Below are positions 1 through 5,492 of a stretch of 7,061 nt of DNA, in pieces. The notes beneath the pieces are model-generated. The model searched no databases. It saw only the letters and a program-made list of their open reading frames with translations, and was not told the origin of the DNA. The position numbers were made by a program, and so were the translations under genes. The DNA comes from Methylovirgula sp. (GTDB lineage: Bacteria; Pseudomonadota; Alphaproteobacteria; Rhizobiales; Beijerinckiaceae): assembly GCA_025356505.1 (NCBI GenBank), contig JANXSV010000383.1:1-7061 (forward strand), in the 5' to 3' direction. Each line of letters starts with the position of its first letter. Position 1 is the stretch's first letter.

Positions 1-1926
1 ATCAAAACTGCCTGCTGGAACGATATTTAGCTGCGAAGCGCGGTGATACCGCGCCGCATCATAAATACTCACCGCGCCATTGATCACGTCTTGAAGGCCC
101 GGCCGATCCTCAAACCCAAATCGGGTGGTGATCGTGCGCTCAAAATTGTCGGCATCAATCAACAGCACAACCTTGCCGCCTGTATGGACTTGCTCGGCAA
201 GGCGGATTGCCAGATCATGCGGCACCGCTTCCCCGACGCGTACCAGTGCGCAGACGTGACCGGGCGCACTTGACACAATGTGGCGCGTCAATTCGGCAAG
301 ATGAGTGTCTGAATGCGCGAGCCCTTCACCGCCGATCGGATGACTTTCAGAAGGCAGATCGTCAAATGCCAGAGGCTGACGCGGCAAAGGCGGCGATGCA
401 GCAGTTTTAATATGCGTGCCGACCACCCGGCCAACTTCAGACGTGACGGGCGGCGCATCCCGCATGACCTGAGCAGGCGTCCCTCCGCCAGCAAAATCCG
501 CTTGCTCACTGACAGGCTTCCGGCGCATCGCCTCATGCAGCAGTGCCAGGCCAATCCCCAGAGCAAGCCCGCCAAAAAGCCCGGCTCCGGCCAAAATGCC
601 TGTTGGCGGCCAGCTTTTCTGTTCGGGCGGTGTCGCGCGCGAAATCAGCCGCGCATTATTGGTGTCGAGGCTTTGCGACTCCTGCGCAGCCTTGGCCTTG
701 GCCAGAAAGGCTTCATAAATGCTGCGGTTCGCCTCTGCCTTGCGTTCAAGCTCGCGCAGCGGCACCATCGCTTTGTCATTGTTGATCTGCTGCGTCTTCA
801 AGGCTTCAAAATTAGCCTGCAGGCTCTGCACATTGCTCTGAGCCCGGGTAGCCTCGTTGCGGGCGGATTGGCCGATACGGCCAAGCTCGGCATTGATCGC
901 CGCTTCAATATCACGGCGCTGCGCTTTAGCCGCAATGAGAGACGGATGCGACGGGCCATATTGCTCGGAGAGCAGCGCTTCATCACGGGTGATCGTGGCC
1001 GATTGAGCCCGTAATTGCGCGATGGTTGCGGACTGAACCGCCTCCGGCAGCGCGCTGAGCATGGCGCTGAGATTACCACCTGTCTGGCGCACTTGATCGA
1101 GCTGCTGCACCTTGGAGCGCGCATCCGCAAGTTTTGTCTTTGCCGCGGTGAGCTGCGTATTCACCTCATCGAGTTGCTGTTCGGTCACCATCTTGGCCCG
1201 CGCACCCACAAGGCCATTGGCGCTGCGGAAGGCCTCAACTTCATTTTCAGACTTCTGCACCGCCTGCCGCAAATCCTCCAGCCGGGAGTTGATCGCGTCC
1301 GAGGTCTTGCGGTTGAAGCCTGCCTCGGCCTCAGCGAGACTTTCGAGATAGGTTTCAGCCACGCTATTGGCCAGTTGTACAGCTTTTTCAGGCGTCTGCG
1401 CGCTGGCGAGCACGTCAATCACAAAGGAGCGATCCATGCGCTTTGCCGACGTGTTGAGGCGAAGTGTTCGCAGGGTTGCCAAGTCAGGATCTGTGTCGGT
1501 CTTGATGCCCAGCAGAGCCCGGACGGGGGCCAGCAATCCGCCCGGCTTGGCATAGGCGGGGTCATCCTTCAGGTTCAGCTTCTGCGCAACCTTGCTCAAA
1601 ACCTCGTCTGAAGTGATAAGCTTAAGCTGGCTTTCCACCAGCAGGATACCATCGCCCGGCAGGTTGCTCACCGGAGTTTCACGCGGCATGGTTCTGTCAC
1701 GCGGGTCGACAAACACCTGCGCCGCAGACGTGTAAGCGGGTTTGGCTACAAAAGAATATCCGATGGCCAGCGCCACCAGAAGCAGAGGAAGTCCAAACAC
1801 CAACAGCTTACGGCGACCTAGCACTCCGGCAACATCGCGCAGAGCCACGCCATCGTCCGTAGAATCCTCTGCGCGCTGAACTGCGATAGGCACGGTTGCC
1901 GCGGCTTGGTTTGATACCGGTGTCAT
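1..1926 (-). CDS. Polysaccharide co-polymerase (Wzz/GumC/Wzc-like) with degenerate tyrosine-kinase domain; 3' end beyond window
   Basis: The minus frame is open from an ATG at 1926 to the left edge (642 codons, no stop), so the C-terminus is missing. Proteins of this family sit in the inner membrane and control chain length and export of capsule, exopolysaccharide or holdfast-type polymers. Visible order: short cytoplasmic N-terminus; membrane segment at about residues 41-60; Wzz-type periplasmic region; long Gln/Ala/Glu-rich coiled coil at about 200-400 containing YGPSHPSL (323-330); GNVR-type segment LRELERKAEANRSIYEAFL (390-408); Gly-rich second membrane segment (443-463); Pro-rich linker; then a BY-kinase-like domain from about 545. 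That domain keeps the Walker A' core VVLLIDAD (586-593) and LNIVPAG (633-639). Where Walker A (GKST/GKTT) should lie it reads VRVGEAVPHDLAIRLAEQ (562-579), without the Lys-Ser/Thr. GGAGA at 1931-1935 is a good ribosome binding site for the chosen start. Family is clear; autokinase activity is doubtful; the transported polymer is unknown. Confidence 0.9.
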   Translation of the reverse strand, partial: MTPVSNQAAATVPIAVQRAEDSTDDGVALRDVAGVLGRRKLLVFGLPLLLVALAIGYSFVAKPAYTSAAQVFVDPRDRTMPRETPVSNLPGDGILLVESQLKLITSDEVLSKVAQKLNLKDDPAYAKPGGLLAPVRALLGIKTDTDPDLATLRTLRLNTSAKRMDRSFVIDVLASAQTPEKAVQLANSVAETYLESLAEAEAGFNRKTSDAINSRLEDLRQAVQKSENEVEAFRSANGLVGARAKMVTEQQLDEVNTQLTAAKTKLADARSKVQQLDQVRQTGGNLSAMLSALPEAVQSATIAQLRAQSATITRDEALLSEQYGPSHPSLIAAKAQRRDIEAAINAELGRIGQSARNEATRAQSNVQSLQANFEALKTQQINNDKAMVPLRELERKAEANRSIYEAFLAKAKAAQESQSLDTNNARLISRATPPEQKSWPPTGILAGAGLFGGLALGIGLALLHEAMRRKPVSEQADFAGGGTPAQVMRDAPPVTSEVGRVVGTHIKTAASPPLPRQPLAFDDLPSESHPIGGEGLAHSDTHLAELTRHIVSSAPGHVCALVRVGEAVPHDLAIRLAEQVHTGGKVVLLIDADNFERTITTRFGFEDRPGLQDVINGAVSIYDAARYHRASQLNIVPAGSFD

Positions 1927-2007
1927 ACGCTCTCCAGATGTCTGCCAAGGGCAAACGTGAGCGGCTGTGATGCCGCCCACCCTATCCAGAGAAATAAAGG
2001 AATATCC

Positions 2008-2022
2008 TTAACCCGCGTTTAA
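2008..2022. promoter_or_regulatory. Candidate CtrA binding site (exact TTAA-N7-TTAA)
   Basis: The sequence is TTAA, seven bases (CCCGCGT), TTAA. This matches all eight fixed positions of the alphaproteobacterial CtrA consensus and reads the same on both strands. It lies 82 bases upstream of the co-polymerase start and downstream of the grxD stop, so the co-polymerase would be the regulated gene. No convincing -10 element was found next to it. Eight fixed bases are expected about once per 65 kb at even base composition, so chance is not excluded. Confidence 0.45.
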
Positions 2023-2033
2023 TACCAAACGCG
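2014..2033. repeat. Perfect inverted repeat between grxD and the co-polymerase gene
   Basis: Arms CGCGTTT (2014-2020) and AAACGCG (2027-2033) are perfectly complementary across a 6-base loop. The left arm overlaps the CtrA-like site. On the minus strand the stem follows the grxD stop by about 15 bases, but no T-run comes after it, so a standard intrinsic terminator is unlikely. It could be a weak transcript end, an mRNA-stabilising stem or a protein-binding operator. A smaller repeat, AAGGA-ATA-TCCTT (1997-2009), lies beside it. Confidence 0.5.
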
Positions 2034-2048
2034 AGCGCCGCGCCTCAA

Positions 2049-2384
2049 TCAGGCCTGTGCCTTGACTGCAATGCCGGCGTCGGTGAGGTGCGTCGCCAAT
2101 TCGCCCGACTGGAACATCTCACGCACGATATCGCACCCGCCGATGAACTCGCCTTTGACATAAAGCTGCGGAATGGTCGGCCAATTGGCAAATTCCTTGA
2201 TGCCTTGGCGCAGCGCAGCATCTTCAAGCACGTTGATGCCCTTATAGTCCACACCGACATGATCCAGAATTTGCACCACCTGGCCGGAAAAACCACACAT
2301 GGGAAATTGCGGCGTGCCTTTCATGAAAAGCACAACGTCATTGGTCGAAATTTCATTTTTAATCTGGTCGATAGCAGTGGTCAT
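2049..2384 (-). CDS. grxD: Monothiol glutaredoxin, Grx4/GrxD family (CGFS type)
   Basis: The 111-residue product has the typical length of single-domain bacterial Grx4 proteins. These cytoplasmic proteins bind a [2Fe-2S] cluster as glutathione-ligated homodimers, or as heterodimers with BolA proteins, and pass it to acceptors; they are poor general disulfide reductases. Visible signatures are the glutathione-contacting Lys22, the active-site CGFS at residues 30-33, the cis-Pro region WPTIPQLYV at 68-76, and FIGGCDI at 80-86. The ATG at 2384 is preceded on the minus strand by AGAGGA about nine bases upstream, a suitable ribosome binding site, and the protein begins right at the family's usual N-terminus. 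The gene follows bolA after a 117-base gap, so it may have its own promoter as well as read-through from the purL-bolA unit. Family assignment is very secure. Confidence 0.97.
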   Translation of the reverse strand: MTTAIDQIKNEISTNDVVLFMKGTPQFPMCGFSGQVVQILDHVGVDYKGINVLEDAALRQGIKEFANWPTIPQLYVKGEFIGGCDIVREMFQSGELATHLTDAGIAVKAQA

Positions 2385-2449
2385 GGCTTAATCCTCTGGC
2401 GCACGGGTTCAAGGCCCCGCCTAGAGCTTCATATAGCGAGGATTTGCAT

Positions 2450-2477
2450 AATTTGCCAGCGGATGCCCCGGCAAATT
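2450..2477. repeat. 8-bp perfect inverted repeat in the bolA-grxD gap
   Basis: AATTTGCC (2450-2457) and GGCAAATT (2470-2477) are perfect complements around a 12-base loop. They lie in the leader between the bolA stop and the grxD start. A 10-bp palindrome, CCGGATCCGG (2485-2494), sits next to it. There is no T-run on the minus strand after either stem, so terminator function is unlikely; an operator or an RNA stem in the grxD leader is possible. Confidence 0.45.
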
Positions 2478-2494
2478 TTTGCACCCGGATCCGG

Positions 2495-2500
2495 TGTCAA
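2495..2500 (-). promoter_or_regulatory. Possible -35 element for grxD
   Basis: Just after the bolA stop the minus strand reads TTGACA, identical to the sigma-70 -35 consensus. A matching -10 was not found at 16-18 bases; only weak AT-rich candidates occur around 2472-2479, inside the inverted repeat. If real, it would give grxD its own transcript and put the repeat over the -10 region as an operator. Low confidence. Confidence 0.22.
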
Positions 2501-2501
2501 A

Positions 2502-2735
2502 CTACTTCGGCGCACTCGTTTGCAACGCCAGCGCATGAAGCACGCCGCCCATCTGCCCGCCCAGCGCGTCATAAACCATTTTGTGCTGCGCAACCCGTGT
2601 CTTGCCGGTGAAGGCGCTTGAAACAACCGTGGCGGCATAGTGATCACCGTCGCCAGCCAAATCACGAATTTCGATTGTCGCATCCGGCAACGCCAGCTTA
2701 ATCAGGCGTTCAATTTCGTGTGCTTCCATAGCCAT
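2502..2735 (-). CDS. bolA: BolA family protein
   Basis: The product is 77 residues, normal for small BolA/IbaG-type proteins. BolA proteins pair with CGFS glutaredoxins to hold or transfer a [2Fe-2S] cluster; some also bind DNA. The class II KH-like fold pattern is visible: an N-terminal helix (MEAHEIERLIKLALP), the loop GDGDHY (28-33), the strand AATVVSSAF, FTGK (42-45), the helix with RVAQHKMVYDALG (47-59), and the closing HALAL (67-71). His32 in the loop and His67 near the C-terminus match positions proposed as cluster ligands in BolA1-type proteins. I chose the ATG at 2735 because AAGG precedes it by eight bases and it begins one base after the stop of the upstream gene. A longer in-frame reading to 2834 would overlap that gene and lacks BolA similarity. 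The stop is TAG at 2502-2504. It is probably co-transcribed with the upstream small gene and purL. Confidence 0.94.
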   Translation of the reverse strand: MAMEAHEIERLIKLALPDATIEIRDLAGDGDHYAATVVSSAFTGKTRVAQHKMVYDALGGQMGGVLHALALQTSAPK

Positions 2736-2736
2736 T

Positions 2737-2943
2737 TTAAACGCCTTCCTTCGCTGCGGCTTCCTGTGCCAGCGCTTTTTCGACCCGATCTGCCACAACC
2801 CGAACGGGTTCGACACAGCTGACAGTCGTGCCACCGACCATCACCAGATTGCACTTGGTCGGTTCGGTTTGGGTTATGGCCAGAATATGTTCCGCACGCA
2901 CAAAACAGGCGCCGCTCAAGGCTTTCATTTCAACCAGCAACAT
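2737..2943 (-). CDS. Small uncharacterised protein (FlbD-like sequence pattern)
   Basis: This 68-residue reading frame sits tightly between purL (21 bases after its stop) and bolA (one base before its start), which argues for a real co-transcribed gene. I do not recognise a named family with certainty. No signal peptide or membrane segment is seen. The N-terminal two thirds look all-beta: FVRAEHILAITQTEP, then CNLVMVGGTTVSCVEP. A charged helix follows, VRVVADRVEKALAQEAAAK. The order 'strand, V.A..I..I, hydrophobic strand with GG turn, V..V..E, helix' resembles the small flagellar protein FlbD and similar short domains, but this is only a pattern. There are three cysteines (in GACFV, KCNLV and SCVEP), which is notable beside Fe-S handling genes though none forms a CxxC pair. 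The ribosome binding site is weak (GGGA about nine bases upstream). Existence is likely; function is unknown. Confidence 0.75.
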   Translation of the reverse strand: MLLVEMKALSGACFVRAEHILAITQTEPTKCNLVMVGGTTVSCVEPVRVVADRVEKALAQEAAAKEGV

Positions 2944-2964
2944 AGCATTTATCCCGCATTTGGC

Positions 2965-5199
2965 TCATGAAACCTGCGCCATATAAGATGGCAACCAGCG
3001 CTCATGCGCGAATTTCAGGGCTTCGAGAGAGATGGGCGCTTCGTCGCCCAAAAGCAAGTCTTTCCCGCCTACGCTCCCAAGCGCGGTGATTTCAACGCCC
3101 TGCGCCTGACCAACGGCCTTCACATGCGCAACTGCATCGGCTCTACAGGTCACGATATAGCGTGCCTGGTCTTCACCAAACCAGAAACCATGCGCCGGTA
3201 CTGAAGATGCTAGCGTGAGGCGCGCGCCCAGCTGTCCCGCCATAGCCATTTCAGCGACAGCCACAGCCAATCCACCATCCGAGAGATCATGAACCGCAGT
3301 TGCTGTGCCCTGCAAGATCAACCCGCGCACAAAGTCACCGGTCTTGCGCTCAAGCGCTAAATCTACGGGAGGCGGCGCGCCTTCTTCCCGTCCGCAAATC
3401 TCTGCAAGATAGGTGGATTGCCCCAACCATCCCAGCGTTGTTCCGATAAGTAAAATCGCATCGCCGTCCTGTTTGAACGCCAGCGTCGCCGCCAGCGCGA
3501 CATCGGCAATCAGGCCAACGCCGCCAATCGACGGAGTGGGAAGGATACCCTTGCCTTGGGTCTCGTTATAAAGCGATACATTGCCGGAGACGATCGGGAA
3601 ATCCAGCGCCAGCACCGCTGCGCCGATGCCTTGGATGCAGCCAACCAATTGCCCCATATATTCCGGCTTTTCCGGATTGCCGAAGTTTAAATTATCGGTC
3701 AGCGCCAGCGGCGTCGCACCCACCGCCGTCAGATTGCGCCAGCTTTCCGCAACGGCCTGTTTGCCGCCTTCAAACGGATCAGCCTCGCAGTAGCGCGGGG
3801 TCACATCGGTACACATGGCGAGGCCCTTCGGCCCATTGCCCACCCGCACGACCGCCGCGTCTCCGCCCGGGCGCTGCACCACGTTTCCGCTGATGATATG
3901 ATCATACTGCTCCCAAACCCATCGCTTTGAACATAGGTCCGGAGAGCCGAGCAGCTTGAGCAATGCATCGCCCGTGCTCAGCGGTGGCTGAATCTGCGCC
4001 GCGTTCAAAACCGCCTGCTTCGGCGTTGGCACATGCGGCCGGTCATAGAGCGGCGCTTCATCGCCCAGCTCCTTGATCGGCAAATCGGCCTTCACCACCC
4101 CGCCATGCTTGATGACAAAACGCAAACTGTCCGTCGTTTTGCCGATCACGGCAAAATCCAGGCCCCACTTCACGAAAATGGCCTGCGCGACGGCTTCCAT
4201 ACCCGGCTTGAGCACCATGAGCATCCGCTCCTGGCTTTCCGAGAGCATCATCTCATAGGCGGTCATGCCCGGTTCGCGGCACGGCACTTTATCCAGGTCA
4301 AGCTCAATACCAAGATCGCCCTTAGCGCCCATTTCCACGGCTGACGACGTCAGCCCCGCCGCGCCCATATCTTGAATCGCAATCACCGAACCGCTGCGCA
4401 TCAATTCCAGCGTCGCCTCCAGCAACAACTTTTCGGCAAAGGGGTCACCCACCTGCACCGTTGGCCGCTTTTCATCGGCATCAGCTTCGAAAGCGGCTGA
4501 AGCCATGGTCGCGCCGTGAATGCCGTCACGACCGGTCTTTGAACCCAGATAAACGATCGGATTGCCGATGCCGGTGGCTTTGGCATAAAAAATCTCATCG
4601 GTTTTGGCGATGCCAACCGCCATCGCATTCACCAGAATATTACCGTCATAGCGGCTGTGAAAGCCAACCGAGCCGCCAACGGTGGGCACGCCGAAACTGT
4701 TGCCATAGCCGCCGATGCCGGCAACCACGCCGCTCACGAGCTGGCGGGTTTTCCAATGATCCGGCGCGCCAAAACGCAAAAGGTTCAAGCAGGCGATTGG
4801 CCGCGCCCCCATGGTGAAAACATCGCGCAGGATACCACCGACCCCGGTCGTCGCGCCTTGATAAGGCTCAATGAAAGACGGGTGGTTATGGCTTTCCATC
4901 TTGAAGACACAGGCATCTCCATCGCCGATATCGATGACACCGGCATTTTCACCCGGACCCTGAATCACCCATGGCGCAGAGGTTGGCAGACCCTTCAGAT
5001 GCAGCCTGGACGATTTATACGAACAGTGCTCATTCCACATTGCCGAAAAAATACCAAGCTCGGTAAAGCTCGGCACCCGCCCGACCAACTTCAAGATGCG
5101 CTGATATTCGTCCGGTTTTAACCCATGCGAGGCCACCAGATCCGGTGTGATCGCCGGTTCAGCGGCAAGAGTATGGTCTGTGGTTGAGCCCGAAGCCAA
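2965..5199 (-). CDS. purL: Phosphoribosylformylglycinamidine synthase subunit PurL (small, PurS/PurQ-dependent form)
   Basis: PurL carries out the ATP-dependent conversion of FGAR to FGAM in purine synthesis, using ammonia supplied by PurQ in a complex with PurS. At about 744 residues it is the short form, not the ~1300-residue fused enzyme. Motifs (numbered from TTG 5199): [10 protein letters not shown] near 54-63, whose His matches the catalytic His of Thermotoga PurL; GPGENAGV at 81-88; MESHNHPS at 101-108 followed by [27 protein letters not shown] from 277; SESQERML near 320; NVSLYNETQ near 540-548; and [11 protein letters not shown] near 637. The two repeated AIRS-like halves are complete. 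No ATG exists upstream of the conserved region. I chose TTG 5199, with GAGA six to nine bases upstream. TTG 5232 extends it by 11 unconserved residues (755 aa) without a ribosome binding site; a GTG lies nearer the conserved core. It heads a minus-strand unit with the small gene and bolA. Confidence 0.96.
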   Translation of the reverse strand: MASGSTTDHTLAAEPAITPDLVASHGLKPDEYQRILKLVGRVPSFTELGIFSAMWNEHCSYKSSRLHLKGLPTSAPWVIQGPGENAGVIDIGDGDACVFKMESHNHPSFIEPYQGATTGVGGILRDVFTMGARPIACLNLLRFGAPDHWKTRQLVSGVVAGIGGYGNSFGVPTVGGSVGFHSRYDGNILVNAMAVGIAKTDEIFYAKATGIGNPIVYLGSKTGRDGIHGATMASAAFEADADEKRPTVQVGDPFAEKLLLEATLELMRSGSVIAIQDMGAAGLTSSAVEMGAKGDLGIELDLDKVPCREPGMTAYEMMLSESQERMLMVLKPGMEAVAQAIFVKWGLDFAVIGKTTDSLRFVIKHGGVVKADLPIKELGDEAPLYDRPHVPTPKQAVLNAAQIQPPLSTGDALLKLLGSPDLCSKRWVWEQYDHIISGNVVQRPGGDAAVVRVGNGPKGLAMCTDVTPRYCEADPFEGGKQAVAESWRNLTAVGATPLALTDNLNFGNPEKPEYMGQLVGCIQGIGAAVLALDFPIVSGNVSLYNETQGKGILPTPSIGGVGLIADVALAATLAFKQDGDAILLIGTTLGWLGQSTYLAEICGREEGAPPPVDLALERKTGDFVRGLILQGTATAVHDLSDGGLAVAVAEMAMAGQLGARLTLASSVPAHGFWFGEDQARYIVTCRADAVAHVKAVGQAQGVEITALGSVGGKDLLLGDEAPISLEALKFAHERWLPSYMAQVS

Positions 5200-5232
5200 G
5201 TTGATCTCGCATTTAAGAAGAGAACGCCACAA

Positions 5233-5492
5233 CGCGGGCGCTAAGCGTGAGGCCTAGGCATTAAAGCGCAAAATGCGGCAGCGCAACCGCGAACAACGCG
5301 CCCGCCGTCGGATTAGCTAAATTTTTATCATCTGCAATAACACGTGGTTAGCTATGGCACGGCGAAAATTGATTCAAAGTTGAACTACACTCGAGTTTGC
5401 GAACGCAAGGTAAGCACACGTTAAGATTTCGGGCGCGAAGTCAGCGATCATGCAGTGGTTATTCTCACTGAACCCTTATCTGGAACAACGCC
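5233..5492. promoter_or_regulatory. Divergent intergenic region between purL and the TadG-like gene
   Basis: This 260-base gap must hold promoters for purL (leftward) and the TadG-like gene (rightward). It contains an AT-rich core at about 5311-5390 inside otherwise GC-rich DNA. TTAGCTA occurs twice in direct orientation (5313-5319, where it is part of the palindrome TTAGCTAA, and 5348-5354), 35 bases apart. TAAC-N5-GTTA (5338-5350) surrounds CACGTG, and TTGATTCAA (5369-5377) is an inverted repeat. GCGGGCGC (5234-5241) is matched by GCGCCCGC (5298-5305) on the purL leader side. A GANTC methylation site lies at 5371-5375. I could not assign clear -35/-10 pairs on either strand and see no gene or RNA motif here. 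Confidence 0.5.
5410..5424. promoter_or_regulatory. CtrA-like site upstream of the TadG-like gene (7 of 8 positions)
   Basis: The sequence is GTAA, seven bases (GCACACG), TTAA. It matches the CtrA consensus TTAA-N7-TTAA at all but the first base and ends 68 bases before the start codon of the TadG-like gene. CtrA is known to control Flp pilus genes in Caulobacter, so the position is sensible. One mismatch makes a chance match much more likely than for the exact site at 2008-2022. Confidence 0.28.

Noticed and set aside
313..1014. Long plus-strand open frame (233 codons), and similar frames at 43-410, 543-785 and 1015-1611
   Set aside because: They are antisense to the co-polymerase gene, whose minus frame shows coherent family motifs throughout. 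The plus frames give Arg/Leu/Cys-rich, low-sense proteins with no recognisable domain.
2014..2033. Intrinsic terminator for grxD at the CGCGTTT inverted repeat
   Set aside because: The stem is short with three A-T pairs at the loop, and no T-run follows on the minus strand; it is kept only as an inverted repeat.
2088..2621. Plus-strand open frame of 177 codons across grxD and bolA
   Set aside because: It is antisense to two well-supported genes and crosses their intergenic gap; the product has no recognisable features.
2736..2834. Longer N-terminus for bolA starting at 2834
   Set aside because: It would overlap the upstream small gene by almost 100 bases and adds a Lys/Arg-rich stretch unlike BolA; the ATG at 2735 has a ribosome binding site and fits the family length.
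4033..5121. Several plus-strand open frames opposite purL (4033-4344, 4461-4817, 4657-5121)
   Set aside because: They are mirror-frame shadows of purL, which carries all its family motifs on the minus strand.
5234..5305. Possible riboswitch or long hairpin in the purL leader from the GCGGGCGC / GCGCCCGC pair
   Set aside because: The arms are only 8 bp in GC-rich DNA and 56 bases apart, and no purine or PreQ1-type riboswitch core was recognised.
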